64,000 nt of DNA from Symbiodinium natans (GCA_905221605.1 CAJNDS010000005.1:186001-250000), one strand, 5' to 3'; positions 25,415 through 37,839 are shown, counted from the first letter of the stretch. The notes: a model not told the origin generated them from the letters alone. Numbers and translations are program-made.

Positions 25415-27740
25415 TTCAACATACAAGATACTGAGGGTGGGCGAGCTGTTGGCGCGGCAGTTCTGGGCTCCACCTATGAATGGCGGGGTTCCAGATTTTG
25501 CTGACACTCTGTTGTGTTTGCAGTTGTTTAGCTATTTCTGCTGTTGTGAAGTTTGGAGGCGCCAGCGATCCCTGCCAGATGTATTCTCCGATTGCAACTG
25601 GCCAAAGGTCACTGGCTCAGCTGTGGATTTTGCAGGTGTTTCTGCCCCTGTGTAGAGCGCTCAGAGGCATCTCACAATGCTTACGGTATTCATCACTTGC
25701 TGGAGCCTTGTTTGTTCGCCACGGCTCCACGCCCGGTTGCGGTTCGATGTATCCAGATCTGCGGCACTTCGGCCGTTTTGTCGGATAGACATGTTGATGA
25801 CTAGGCCTGGTGGAGGAAGCCATCATGATCGACTTCTCAGAAGTGCCTCGCACAGATGACTTGCTGCATGTTTTCGGACATGCAGTTTCATCACATACAA
25901 TCCCCGTCTCATGCCTCTCTCAAGATCTGAGCAACAAAGGGCGCACCCACACAGGAAAGTGCTCGTGAGGCTGTTCTGTATTTTTGTGCCTAACTACCTT
26001 AAAACTTAACGCGCAGCCGTGACGCGATCGTGACACGCAAGCCCAGGCTTCCCAGAGCATGATCCCTTCACCTCATGAAACCTGCAGGCTTTTCCATTTC
26101 AGATTTTTGTTTTCCTGGGCTCAGGCTTCCTACAGCTTCTCAAGCCCCACAAACCGCGCGGCTCGAGCAATCGCACAGCTCCTTTCCAAGTCGTCAAAAC
26201 TTCAGAAGATTCTAAGGCCGAGGTTTCTCCGGAAATGGCAATTCACTTTAGCATTTTCGTATCTACAACATTGCCCGCCTCAAGCTTTGCAGGGCTGTGT
26301 GGCAGCGGAAGTATCATGAAAAGATGGGTTGGGTCGCCTGCGGGGACTCACTTACTGCTCGTAGCAAAGAATAAGCTCTGCAGATTGTTGGCGAGTCAAG
26401 ATGTGTGTGTGGTGTTTATTGCACATTCCTTCTGGGTTGTCTAACGTGTGTCTCAGATTCTTGTGGCATAGGCCCTGCTGACAAGAGGACGCAGCCCAGC
26501 TGCAATTGGTCAATGTTTTCGTAGTTTGGGTCCAACTTAACGAGAGTTGCTGGCCTCTGAGGCATCATCCACTCCTCCCGAGCTCAGAATTTCATTCCTT
26601 TCCAAGTCTGAGCCATACATCTTGAAGTCAGACTACTTTCCGTGCTTCGGCGAACGCTCAGGGGCGAAGCGCTTCCCCGGAACACATGGCAATGGTGAGT
26701 TGAACCCGGAAGAGGCCTCTTGCATCCTCTTGCGCTATTTGTTGGTTCTTCGGCCGTGTGTTCCTCCTGGCTTGTAGCATGTCCGCACCCCACGCGCGAC
26801 ATGAGCTGTCTAAGCCTTCCTGTGTTGCCTAGACACGCTAGAGTCGTCCCTTGGCAGGTGCAGAAGAGGGCCGTTCCAGGGCGCGTGCATTGACAGCCGC
26901 GAGTGGCACATAATTAGACGTGAGTAGAACACATGCAGGCCGGGCACCTACATGAAATCAGTTCCGGGCGGCTCAGCACGCGGCTTGGAGAAGCAGGCCC
27001 ACAGTCCTTCAAGGGTCCGCGGAAATACCACATGAAGCACCAAGGCCTTCTCGGTAGACGGTGGTGAGACTGCAGAAGCCTCAGATCAGTTTTGCATAGC
27101 TTTGCAAGCTCCTCCTGCCACATCAATCGAAACACCAAGGTGATTCTCGGAGCAAACCACACCTATCCCTGGAAGAAGGCCTTAGGTAGACAGACCAATG
27201 CTCAGCTGAGTACAGTCGCATGTGAAGGCGGAACACATGTAAGGGAGCTCAATGGAGTTGACTTATGATTCGCTTGCTTGAGAAGTGTGTGTTCTCCGCT
27301 TCCAAGGATCAACCCCATTGAGTCCGACGCAACAAACCTTGTGTCTGCTCCGTGTGCTACTCATCTACGCGAGTTCTTGTGAATTCGTGCAGCTCAGAGC
27401 ACGACGAGTCGAATTCGAATGTCTACTGAGTCAACTATAGTCTCATGTTGCCCCGAGGTGCTACACGTTCGCAAAGACTCGACGCACGGTTTCGGACACC
27501 GCCGCGGGACATGGGCTTCAGGTACCAGCAACACACCCACACACGCACACACCTGACGCATCGCAGCAGTGCCGAAGCTTCCAAAAATGTAAAGCAGCTC
27601 TTGCTCGCTTGGTTCTCGAGTGATTCAGGTAAACAGGGCTAACACCTTCATTCTGGTGTGCAAATGGATATCGGAAGCTGGTCTCTGTGTGTGTGTGTGT
27701 GAGTGACTGTGTCTGTATTTGGGGAGGCAGTTTAGTAGCT
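25415..27740. other. no firmly supported gene
   Basis: Many short frames are open on both strands. A short piece near 26630-26695 (SDYFPCFGERSGAKRFPGTH) might be an exon. A (CA) stretch lies at about 27533-27552 and a (GT) run at about 27684-27700. Confidence 0.35.
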
Positions 27741-27857
27741 TGCCTAAAAGGCCTTGGAAAAAATGCTGATGTGCGGACAGGATGGCGGCCCCGTGAAGAC
27801 GGACACCGGTTGCTTGTCACCAGGTTCCAATGAGAAGCTGTGGTCGTCTGGTCCTGT

Positions 27858-28170
27858 CTGTGAGAGAATGCAGCTCGCGAAGGGTTCGTGTACGAGCTCC
27901 ACTCGACGATGCGTCCACTCTATGGCAATCGCACGCTCGACGGAACCCAGTCCTGTGTCAGGACTGGGGTCTCTTGCGCAGAAGCCCACAAGTTGCGGAG
28001 CACCACGCAGCCTCAATTCGCTGCCCGTTTTCATTCTTCATCAGCTCCTCGTTGTGGCTCCCCTTTGTGAGGAGAAAGATTCGCCAGCGGCTGAAGGATG
28101 GCCACGTCAAGCAACGCGTGCGCTGCATTCCCATGCCTCTGGAGGCACGCGCACGAAAGTGCGTTTAAGG
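27858..28170 (+). CDS. anonymous candidate exon
   Basis: In one + frame about 27885-27970 reads YELHSTMRPLYGNRTLDGTQ, with a possible AG|G-type edge. Two other frames are also open over the region. No family recognised. Confidence 0.25.
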
Positions 28171-28189
28171 AAATTGCGATACTGTTGAT

Positions 28190-29400
28190 CCTCTGCACGA
28201 ATTAGAAAGGGTACTGAGTCGTAGTACTGAGTGCTAGTGCGTGCTAGCCTTTCTTGGCACAGAGGCTTCATATCTTGGCTCGAATCTTCTGTTCAGGCAC
28301 CAACGGAGCCGGAGTGAGAGTTTCACTGTTTCACCTCGCCATTCCTCTGAACCCGATTCCACCGTTCTGCCGTGTGCCGGCTCATTGCGAAGATGCCCAA
28401 ACTAGGTCCACGGTTGCAAGTTAGCCATACACATCTTGTCTGGCCGGACACATGCAGTTGCTTGTGCAGCCCCCCTACAAAGGGGTTGCTGTGCAAAGAA
28501 TAAGAATGTGGTGCAGAATGATGGTAACGGAACAAGCCCAAGCCAGTGCGCACGTAGCAGGACAGTGCTGGTTGCTGACTCCTAAGTTGCTAAAGCACTC
28601 AGCAGGCGCGATGTTGCGCGTGTACCTTCTTGGCGACGGGGCTGGAGTGTGGGAGGGAGGTGTTTTCTCACTCTATGGAGAACTGGAAGTCTGATGATGC
28701 TCATGATATCTCATGATGCTCATGATGCTCTTCAGGAACCTATACATCAGAATGCCGCTGCTTCATAGGAGCACTGATGGCTTGCAACTGCATGCTTCAG
28801 CTGTTGTGAGCACTAGCTGCTGGAGGTTTGGACCGCCGCTGGCCTCAGAATTCAGTCAGTCAGTGACAAACAACATCATTCCAAGCCCTAGGAGGCTAGA
28901 CGTGCTTGGCAGCCACATAGAGGCCGTGCAAAAGACAGCTCGGAACCAACAAGGGAACAGTTTGTCCACCACTAGGCTTCTTTGATTTTGACCGCAGCCA
29001 TGCCGGATTCTTCGGAGGCTGCTGGTGAGGCTAAGCCTTAAAGATCTTAAAGCCAAGTGTGCTGTGCTTTGCTACTGGATAATTTGGGAAGTGCCCTGAC
29101 CAGGAGCAGGGCATGGGCGCACCAGAGCCATTCGGCAATAGGGAAGTGCTGACCTCAGGATGGTCCAGGATAGGCCTAGCCAGGGGAGGCGTCAGCCCCG
29201 TCTGAACTTGTGTGGTCACTGCAACCTCTCTGCTCGGCTAGTGAGCTTCGCTCGTCTCAAGCATGGGCTTGCGGCTTTGGGAGCTGCATTGGAAGGAAAG
29301 GATCAGGCACTTGGAAGGCTCCCCTGAAGAAAGTAAAGTTATGAGAGTCTAACCAGTGCACTTGCTCAACCATGTTGGTCTTTGCGGGCCTCCCTGCATC
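28190..29400. other. no gene seen
   Basis: Open frames are short and without motif. Near 28693-28735 there is a small local repeat of TCATGATGCTCATGA type. Confidence 0.4.
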
Positions 29401-29416
29401 ACCCGCTTGCTTTCAG

Positions 29417-29669
29417 AGGCGGCAGACGGCCACGAGCACGCGCCAAAGTCCCCAAACGGGGAAGTGGAGCTGCACAGGTGCCGACGTCGCATTCTTGCTT
29501 ACTTTGCTTTGCGCTTGGGAAATTTTGGGAAGTCTGGGGTTTTGCAGGTCCTTTTCAGCCATCAACGACGAAGCCGGCACTGCCTGGGGTGGTGGCGTGG
29601 AGGAGCGACGGGCAGAGCGGCAAAAGGTTTTCTTGATAGCCCCTGCGCTGGCTGAGCAGTACGGCCAGG
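29417..29669 (+). CDS. two phase-matched anonymous exons
   Basis: 29417-29477 (after TTTCAG, before GT) reads AADGHEHAPKSPNGEVELH. 29548-29669 (after TTGCAG|G) reads SFSAINDEAGTAWGGGVEER, then RAERQKVFLIAPALAEQYGQ. The junction AG|G completes an Arg codon. The second exon ends at a consensus GTAAGT donor. The product is hydrophilic, then mildly hydrophobic. It is a confident piece of a real gene of unknown function; neighbouring exons may lie at 29.9-30.3 kb. Confidence 0.6.
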
Positions 29670-29817
29670 GTAAGTCCAGTTAGTGGATCTTTCTCTGTGG
29701 TTCCGTGGCCTGTGGCCTGTCAGGGCTTGACCGTCAAGGTGGGCCTTCTCGGAGCGGACCTGGAGAACTTGCGAGAGGAGCACGCTGGGATAAAAGTTGC
29801 ATGACGTGTGTGCACGT

Positions 29818-29890
29818 CTGTGTGTGTGTGTGTGTGTGTGTTTGTGTTTGTGTTTGTGTTTGTGTTTTTGTTTTTGTTTGTGTTTGTGGA
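29818..29890. repeat. (TG)n / (TTTGTG)n microsatellite
   Basis: TG repeats at about 29818-29841 pass into TTTGTG units to about 29888. It lies within the presumed intron after the 29669 donor. Confidence 0.9.
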
Positions 29891-29919
29891 AGACAATGTG
29901 GTGAAACGGGATAGTGGGA

Positions 29920-30290
29920 TCTCCCATTTTACATCCTTCGATCTTCAGGGCTGCCAGCGGCTGGCGGGCGAATCTGAAGAGATTATACAGGCAGGGCTCA
30001 ACAGGAATGACATGGAATGGCGTTGAGCTGACTCTCGGAACTCCACTTTTGAGGCCATCTTCGAACGTCTGGGAATATTGCATTGTCGCACCAGCCGGAT
30101 CGAGACTGCACTGGGACTGCCGCAAGAGCCTGAAATTTCACACCGTGCAGACAGTGCAGTGGGTTGCCCGACGCAGGCCTTCTGCAGTAAACATGCTCAT
30201 CTCAAACAGAAGTTTTGTCCACGAGGCCATGGCAGCCTCCAGAGGAAGGTGACGAGGCAGAAAGGACGGCTGCTCCACACTATGCCGTAA
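29920..30290 (+). CDS. anonymous candidate exons
   Basis: A frame at about 29926-30028 reads TSFDLQGCQRLAGESEEIIQ. The next, about 30028-30290, reads STFEAIFERLGILHCRTSRI, then ETALGLPQEPEISH and a basic C-terminal part ending at TAA. They may continue the gene at 29.4 kb, but phases were not proven. Confidence 0.35.
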
Positions 30291-30928
30291 CTTCCGAAAG
30301 AAACCATCGCCATGATCTGGCGAGGACAGCGCAGACGGATGAGGAAGGTGCTGGCAATGCCACAGGTGCACCCTGAAATCCTCGGGGATACTGCGGGTTT
30401 ACCCGAAGCTCAGTGAGAGATGCCCCGATCATCAGGTGAGGGATCTCAAAACTGTCCAAGAGGAAACATGAAAGCGGCTTCCGGAAACCTAGCGTAAGGT
30501 CCGCCCAAGGGTCCTCGGAAGTTCAGCAGGTTTGGCGTAAGCTCGCGCAAGCTCGCATAAGCTATGCTTCGGGATTGCGGTCGGGCTTGCGATGACTAGC
30601 CGGTGTGAATGTGACAGCTTTGATACGCTGCAGGTTTGTTTTTGATCAGCTTCAGGCTCCAGGGTTGTTTCGCAGGAGGCCGGACATAGGGCCTAGGTTC
30701 GGGATCTCAGGGGTGAGGATTGTTTTGGCGAGCAATCCAAACATCCAGTCCGGCTTGCCCAAAATCCAGAAGTTCGGGATTTTTTTGTGTCCGGTAATCT
30801 GCGTAAGATCCGCGCAATACCGCCCCACACACGTAAGGCCAAAAGAAAACAGACGCGCCGCGCAAGCTACGGAGTTTGCGGAAAGAAGCCACGATGGGTT
30901 TGGGAGGGAGGTCAGGTAAGCAGCATCG

Positions 30929-31138
30929 GTGAATGCTGGCTGCTACCAGGGCCAGCAGTTCCGCGCTGCCTGCGAGGGCATGCGCTGGAGCGAGGGTCCC
31001 AGCACTCACATTTTGCAGCAGATGATGCAGCATAGCCTAGCACGTGCCGAGCAGCTGCAATTCACTGCGTTAAAGTTCTCAACCTACGCACCCCTCACCA
31101 AAATAGGTGCACCTGCGGTGCCTATAGTGAATCAGTAA
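30929..31138 (+). CDS. anonymous candidate exon
   Basis: The frame reads GCYQGQQFRAACEGMRWSEG, then STHILQQMMQHSLARAEQLQ. It has helical, Gln-rich composition and several AG|G sites. Not recognised. Confidence 0.3.
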   Translation: MNAGCYQGQQFRAACEGMRWSEGPSTHILQQMMQHSLARAEQLQFTALKFSTYAPLTKIGAPAVPIVNQ

Positions 31139-31139
31139 G

Positions 31140-33140
31140 TGCATCCACCAAGCAAGGCCAGACGAGGAAGGCACAGAAGGCCCGCCAAAACAGTGCGGCT
31201 TCTGCAAGAACCGGAGGCGCAGCACAGCAGGAGTTGCCTCAATTCATCTCAGTTTGTTGGCTCTTTACTATCTTTTGGTTGTTTGTGCCACTCCTACCGG
31301 TGGCTGATGTAACTAGACAGTTGCGAGACAAGGCCAAAACTCAGACACCAGGAATCAGGGATAAAACTGGACAGCTCGCTAGTGGGCTCAGAAGCTTGTT
31401 CGGGTCAGCTTACGACAGCTTTAGGGTCGAGTTACTTGTGAGTTTCGTCATGACACCGGGACTGCCAGGCAAACACCGTTTCGATGCAGCGAGGGCTGCT
31501 ACTTCCATGCCTGCCAGGATGTGGTCTCAGCGGTTGCACTGGCGCGCATGATGTGCCGATGTCTGTAAAAACTACTTGTCCTGAAAACGGACCCTCCTAA
31601 ATGTTCACAAGCTGCTGCATCAGGAGTGCGTGTTTGGCCAGCCAGACGAACGTGAAGGCCAGCTACCCCAAGCGGCAGTGGAATCTGTCTTTCAAAGGGA
31701 CAGCGCTTGAGAGGAACATGCTGTGTGAAGTGCCGTGTTGGAACGAGGATGCTGTGCCCTGCAGCGCAACCCCCTACCCCAGTGCGGACTGAACACCGAT
31801 TTTCTGCTTCGGGGGCTCTCTCCTGTGTGGTCTTTGTCTGTCCTGTCCCTGCTGCTCATTGGCGTGGTGGGGCTGTTCTCTCCCTCTTGGTGCAAGGTGA
31901 TGGTGAAGGCGGAGATGGGCAGCCAGAGGCTACAGGGGAGGCCAAGGAGGCCGAAGACATTGCAATGACTCGTGATGTGCTGTGTACGACTACGTGAAGT
32001 TGTCTGAGGACAGGTCTGACACTCCGACGAAAGCTCCTGAAGAAGGCCTGGCTTGTAGAAAGAAAAACGCTCAGAGCCGAGCAGAGGTGTTTGCAGCTCT
32101 AAAGACTCTAACGCTTCCAACACCTTCCGAGCCTTGTACAAGTTTTCAGCACTAATCGCTTGTGTGCACGCAGAGGCACTTCCAGGTCACCGCGCGGAGC
32201 TGGGATGTTTTTGTGTGTGAGAGATACATCTAGTGATGCTTAAGTGGTCTGGATTACTTTGGGAAGTCCGTTCGGACGACGGATCTTTCTAGAGCCCAGG
32301 TCGAATACCTCAGACGAGTCAACCCGGTGTGCAACGACCCTAGAACTCGGAGGTCCAAATAGAATCATGCTCCATGCCAGCAGTTCAAGCAGTCATGCTC
32401 CCAAGGAGAAAGGTGACGACGTTTGCTCTCGTCCTTTGCCTCAAAGCCGGCACGCCACCAAGACAAGCAAATCAGAATGCCCATCGCTGCTGCTGAAAAA
32501 TTACTGGTGCACAGCTATATGCATTGCCAGGGAATGCAGCCATCCTAGCTGTAAATGTCCACATGGACATCATGCACCTCAGTCATCATAGCATCAAAAT
32601 TGGACAAAATAAGTAAAGAAAGGTTCTTGCCATACTTACGCCATATGATGGTGCCGCATGGATGGCTTCATCGTGCCAGCTTCCTGTCGGCTTGCATGTG
32701 TTGGCCGAATCAGGCCACAGACGCCGTCAACAATGATGCAGGAGGACAGCATGTCGCTTATGCATGTGTGTTCTTGAACGGATGTGATCGCAAAGCCTCC
32801 GAATGCGGTCTGGCTGCATGTGAGATGTGCTTAAGTGCTTAGGTGGCTAAGGGTGGGGCACCGCATGTCATGGGTCGCAAATTTCAAGGGGAGGGTCTGT
32901 TACCAGCATCTAAGGGCTTCACCATCCACAAACGAGGAAACATCAGACGCGGTGCAGCCTTACCATGCCTTACTCACTTAGATGGAAGCACCACCACCGC
33001 TCTTTGCAGGACTCTACTGATGCTCGCCTAGAAGCCTTGGGCTGAAGTCAGCATGCCACAACGTGTGATGAATTTGAAACTTCTGGCTTCGTCCTCTGTA
33101 GAACCCTGTAGGTCCGTGTAAGGATGTATCAAAAGCGCCT
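31140..33140. other. no firmly supported gene
   Basis: Frames at 31234-31551, 31707-31997 (minus counterpart 31692-32141) and 32244-32591 are open but give no domain or exon chain. Confidence 0.35.
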
Positions 33141-33149
33141 GACGCGAAG

Positions 33150-33518
33150 GTGGATAGTTTCGGTTCCGATGGTACATCGCCAGAAGTGAGCGACCTGCAG
33201 GCCTCCCACATGTCAACTTTTGCTGCCTTGCTCGCGCGTGAGAGAGGGAGGGAGAAGGCTCTCATCTCGAGTGCCAGTTCAAAGGATTTGGCAGCTAACG
33301 GATTGCACAATTGGTCAAATCAGATATATGACATATTCGGCAGACCTTCAAGCAACTTGCAGGCGCTGTTCGTGTTTTTTTCGAACGGACCTGCCCTTAC
33401 TTGCAAGGAGGAGGCTGCGAAGCCTCCAAGGCCTCCGAAAGAGTCAACCAGTGGGCTGAAGGTGCCCCCTGGCTGTCGAAGTGCACACTTCACACAAGAA
33501 GATGCTGCGAACTTGTGA
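33150..33518 (+). CDS. anonymous open frame, 122 codons
   Basis: It begins with ATG and reads MDSFGSDGTSPEVSDLQASH, then LARERGREKALISSASSKDL. The composition is hydrophilic, Ser/Ala-rich and probably disordered. It may include introns. It could be the 5' part of the helical gene at 33.6-34.8 kb. Confidence 0.3.
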   Translation: MDSFGSDGTSPEVSDLQASHMSTFAALLARERGREKALISSASSKDLAANGLHNWSNQIYDIFGRPSSNLQALFVFFSNGPALTCKEEAAKPPRPPKESTSGLKVPPGCRSAHFTQEDAANL

Positions 33519-33639
33519 GCAGAAGAGTTTGAATGTGAATGGTTGGAGGCGCGGCTCTCCGCTCTGGAGGTGCCCTGGCACCTTGAACGCGCAGTGGGCT
33601 GGCTGTGCTACGCTAGTCTACGCTACCTTGATCCCAGGC

Positions 33640-34294
33640 AGAGGTGCGAGAGCTCAATGTAGCCGGGGTCTCGGCTTGTGGCGCAAAAATGGCAGTGATA
33701 GGCAGCGATGCGCTTGTGATCGCTTATGAGTATAAGGCCACTGAAAGTGCAGTCGCCAAAGAAGCAGCTGCAAGAGCGCAGGTGCAAGTCCGCGAAATCC
33801 AAACACCACTATCCACCACTTTGTCTGGTGCCAGTATGTACATGTATGTGCCACAGCGTGACTTCTGATTGGCGGGCTGAAATCTGCAGATTCTGCGGTT
33901 GCATATCGGTTTCCAGGAGGCCGCAGAAGCGTGTTGCACTGCGCTGCATGAGGACTGCTGCATTTGTTTGGGAGTCGCGTTGTGCTCTGCATGTCGCGGC
34001 TGTGAGGACGTGTCGAGGCTGTTTGCGGCCTTCGAAGTCGAAGTGAAGGCCGGTTGCTGTAGGAAAACCCACGCAGTCATGCGCAGTCGGGGCGAGTGCA
34101 TGGCTCAGAAGTTGCACACAGGAGTCCATACAGCATCTTCAGGGTCAGGCCGGTCTTGCAAAGGAGAGAAGGAACCCAATCCACTGGTGCATAAGAGCGG
34201 AAAGCGCCAGGGTTCTGGCGAAGTACCAGACGCGATGGGTGCTTTGGCATGCGCATATCGCTATGACGTGGTTCACGATAGTCTTCTTCCGTAA
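33640..34294 (+). CDS. anonymous candidate exons, one Cys-rich
   Basis: About 33725-33780 reads YKATESAVAKEAAARAQ ending at a CAG|GT edge. From 33899 another frame reads AAEACCTALHEDCCICLGVA, then LCSACRGCEDVSRLFAAFEV. The Cys spacing is irregular. They lie immediately upstream of well-bounded helical exons. Confidence 0.35.
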
Positions 34295-34323
34295 GCTATC
34301 GACTCGGAGACTAACTTCGTAAG

Positions 34324-34807
34324 GTGCCCGCGAGGAAGTGCAGAAAGATCTTGCTGAGTTCGCGGAGGCAGAATTCACACCGCATTCACTCCATACCTGA
34401 GCAGTGAACTCAATAAGTCTCTTGCATTCTCTTGCAATGCAGCCTTTCAGGCAATGCAGCAGAGCCTTGTAAGTACAACCGGATCCTTGCGGGATCTGAT
34501 CCTGGAAACGCAGGCGAACGTTGAGCTGCAGTGCTACAAGAGCGCCCTTCATGGCATGTTACTGGCGCTTCAGGTAGAGACCGAAGAGCGGCTGATGGAG
34601 AAGGCGTCTTGCAGCTGCAGCTCACTCATTCCTTCCTACATCAAGTTGTGGCCAAAGGTCTCCACCCATGGACTGCACCAGACGGTCGAAGGCATTGCAG
34701 GGTTAAAAGGGTTAGTGCCATGCTTTAAAGCAAGAGAAATGTGTAGATGCTGTAGCTGCGAGTCCAAGAGCAGTGAGAGCGTCTCCAGGGCTTCACCTGC
34801 GCCTTGA
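34324..34807 (+). CDS. helical anonymous gene, two firm exons
   Basis: 34324-34367 (after GTAAG|G, GC donor) reads AREEVQKDLAEFAE. It joins in phase to 34451-34573 (after TTTCAG|G), which reads AMQQSLVSTTGSLRDLILET, then QANVELQCYKSALHGMLLAL. A GT donor follows. The product is strongly helical, probably a coiled coil. The same frame stays open to 34805. No family recognised. Confidence 0.6.
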
Positions 34808-34809
34808 AG

Positions 34810-36550
34810 CGCTCGAATCTGACCTTCCACGTGGGCGGGCCGGGTCTTCGGGCGTGCGCGGGATCACACGGGGATCTCGCGAAAGTTTTGTGCTGTGCCA
34901 ATCATTTTTATGACTGGCTTTCAGCTGTTCTTGCGTCAGTCTCAGGTTCGAGCCTCCAAGGGTCCCGGTGGTGGACGGAGTGCGCGCAGCCGAGCATACA
35001 GTGGCCACAAATGCTGCGCATAGTGTGGGCATAGGATATCAGAATCACAACCTATCATCTGTACTGTCTGAGCAACAAGCGGTGAAAAAACAAGCGGTCA
35101 ACCGGCATGCGGAACATGAAGCCTGGCGGGTAACTGCCGACAAGTAAGCAGGAGGCTGCTTCACGCGCAGTTTGCTGGCTGGGTTTCCAAGATTCGTCCA
35201 AACACAACATAGTACGTACTGTGGGGCCAGAATGCACCTCGGAACTACCTATTCGAGCTACTGTGGCCACCGAGAATGGCACTGCCCTCGTGCCTAGCTT
35301 CGTAGTCTATTGCAGTTGTTTGGGCTGGGGAAAGTTCTTCTGGTTCCGTTTGTCAGGGGTTTCAACAAACTAAGCGGTCGACTGCCTAACGAACATTCCG
35401 CAGCAGCAAGGAACGGTTTCAAACGTCTGTGCATTTCTATCAAGGGCTCGCTGAGGCAGGAAGCCACTCAGTTGATTGAGCCCCTAAGGCCCCAGATGCG
35501 GAATCTGGGAACGCCATCCAGGGCTTAGCTTGATTCCCAGCTTTTGCCTTTTCGACTTTTTCGACTGGGTGCTTGGCATTCGGAAACTGCTCGTGCTTGT
35601 GCCCCAGGCCTGCAGCCTTTCGGCCCTTCTCAGGTCGCTGGGGCTCACGAAAGCAGGCGCGCAACGAGCCAACGAGCGAGGTGAAGATGCGCAGCTCTCG
35701 TAGCTATCGTAGCTGTTTTGGGTGGATGTCCAGGCGAGCAAGTTGGCCTCGACTGGAGCTGGGAAGAGGCCCGCTGGCCAAGGTATCCCCCACTGCCATG
35801 AAGGGTGCTTTCAGCCGATCTTGCGCAGTGATCCACAAGATTATCACAGAAGAGCTCAACCCCTGATTGTCTCGCTCTCTATCTCTCTCGCTCTCTCTCT
35901 CTCTCTCGCTCTCTTTCTCGTTCTCTCTGGCTAGGAGAGCTTCCCCAAACCCGCCCAAAACATCCCAACCCTCAAGGGAGGCTCCCAGACATTGGGCCTC
36001 GTCTGAGAAGTTGGTGGAAACATTGGGTTTAGAGCCCAGTAGGCAGCTTCCCTTCCTCAGGCTGGGCCACGCATCGAGGAGGCATGGGCATTGAAGGCGC
36101 GCGAGGCGCGCGCCTTCCCTTCGCACACGGCAAGTTGCATAAAGTGCTTTGAGGAGAGAGCGTTTACGGTTGGCTGGATTTCCGTGCGCCCTTCCCCGCC
36201 CACCCCCACCGCAAACCGATTGTCAGCAAAGTGGACTCGCCCACAAGTGCTTGAAAGGCACAAAGCACGCAGCGGACAATCGGTGCGGATGCTGTAGCAT
36301 CCCTCAGCTAGTGTAGTATACAGATGTAGAATGATGCATACAGTGTCCTTTTAAAGGTGCGGCACGCTCCAGTAGCTTAAGTGGCCAGCGCTGTGGTGTT
36401 GGAAATCCCCGACGATTGTGTTTTCAGATTGAGACGGAGTTTTCTGCACAAGAAAGTGTGTACATGTCTTATGGCGATATTCTGCGGTGCTTGGTTCGAG
36501 GTGTGGCATCTCGGCCTGCCACCGAAGCCTGACCTTTTCGACTTCCTTCA
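34810..36550. other. no firmly supported gene
   Basis: Frames at 35310-35528, 35573-35866 and 36091-36297 are open without motif. See the separate CT tract near 35.9 kb. Confidence 0.35.
35868..35930. repeat. (CT)n microsatellite
   Basis: Interrupted CT repeats with CTCG units. Ser/Leu frames over it on both strands are artefacts. Confidence 0.9.
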
Positions 36551-36557
36551 GAGCCAG

Positions 36558-36655
36558 GTGCTCCTTCAAGGGTCTCATCGTGAAAGGAGATCTGGAGAAG
36601 TCGGCTCGCGAAAGGCTCGTGCTACACCGTCAACCACTACTTCTCCGGCACCCAG
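36558..36655 (+). CDS. anonymous exon, well bounded
   Basis: Between AG|G and a GC donor, 98 nt with one base of overhang at each end, read CSFKGLIVKGDLEKSARERL, then VLHRQPLLLRHP. It is basic and amphipathic. Neighbouring exons were not found with confidence (a further frame reads CLTGERRKYQLSG just downstream). Confidence 0.45.
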
Positions 36656-37142
36656 GCTGCCTGACCGGCGAGAGGCGCAAGTACCAACTGTCAGGATCGG
36701 TCAGATTCAGTGACCTTTGAGCCTTTGAGTTTGCGTTGCGCTTGCCGGGTATGTGTCGGAGCTGCCAGGCTGCAAGGCTTGCCAACCGACTGGTGTGCTG
36801 CCCTCGAATGCCTCGAGAATCCCAAGAGAGAGGGCAAAGGGTGGCATAGGCTATACACAACTTCAAACTCAGATCCTCTCCGGGCTCATCTTGCTGCGGT
36901 ACTCTCTCGCCTTGAACTAAGCGCTTGCTGGTCTGTAGGTTGGAAGCAGTGCCATTCGCTGCTGTTATCTGCTGCTCCTCAGATTGCTTTTGTCAAGGTA
37001 CAGTCCTCAGAGCAGCACAGGCACCGAAGCCGGGGACACAGGGTGCATTTTGTGCATTCGGTGCGCAGCAGTGAGGGAACAGGGATGAGAGAGAGCCGCG
37101 GGAAGCAGGAGGGTCAAGGCGCATGAATCTCACCACGTATAC

Positions 37143-37778
37143 TTATGCAACAAAGCTCAACAGCCATAGTTGACATGGATTCCTTCCCTGGAAGCGGGGG
37201 GCCGGGGGGTGGTGTCTCAAGACAATTGGAAACGAAACTTGTTTATGATCACTCCGGGGCAATATTAGTTCAGGAATCGCGCCTGGTTGTTGATGTTGGC
37301 CATCACGAATCTGCCCCCATCTTGCTTGGCTCTTTGAAGCGGCTTGTGAAGCTGAGGCCAGAGCTGACATGGAATCGGAGGCATCTCCACTCCAAAGGCC
37401 GAGTGGCAGTTGACATTCGGGGCAGAGTGGTCGCGTCAACGAGGGGGGAGGGAGGAAGTAGGGCCATTGGCCACAGGGTTGACAAGGGAAGGAAGCAGGA
37501 TGGCTTCGCTTCTTTTGAGGAGCGGCTCTTCCGGCCTCGTGGGCAGCCTTGGGCCGGGGCCCGCAGTGCAGCCGCGGCCGGCGTGCCCGGCGCGCGGCCG
37601 AGCCTCCCGAGGCCGGGATGGACATCGTGTTGAAACGAGCTCGCACAGGCTCAAACACGAACAAACCGACTTGGAAGGTTAGATTCTGGTTGCAATCGAA
37701 CTTGAACCTGTCATTGGGCTGAACAGAAGAAGCTGCAAACATGCGAACAGCATCGCGACCAGTCGAAGGCACAAACAC
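37143..37778 (-). CDS. strand-ambiguous open frame, 211 codons
   Basis: The minus strand is open for 636 bases with VFVPSTGRDAVRMFAASSVQ and NQNLTFQVGLFVFEPVRARF near its start. On the + strand the same region also carries open frames (37145-37633; another with GMDIVLKRARTGSNTNKPTW at about 37618). The region is GC-rich, so both could be chance. If real it would be one of the few minus-strand genes here. Confidence 0.25.
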   Translation of the reverse strand: MFVPSTGRDAVRMFAASSVQPNDRFKFDCNQNLTFQVGLFVFEPVRARFNTMSIPASGGSAARRARRPRLHCGPRPKAAHEAGRAAPQKKRSHPASFPCQPCGQWPYFLPPPSLTRPLCPECQLPLGLWSGDASDSMSALASASQAASKSQARWGQIRDGQHQQPGAIPELILPRSDHKQVSFPIVLRHHPPAPRFQGRNPCQLWLLSFVA

Positions 37779-37839
37779 TGCAGAACTCGCACCTGGAATG
37801 GTCTGAACTGTCGCCTAGACTCGACATGTTTGGGATTGA

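Noticed and set aside
27518..27820. Minus-strand frame with His/Thr repeats
   Set aside because: It depends on the (CA)/(GT) stretches at 27.53 and 27.68 kb.
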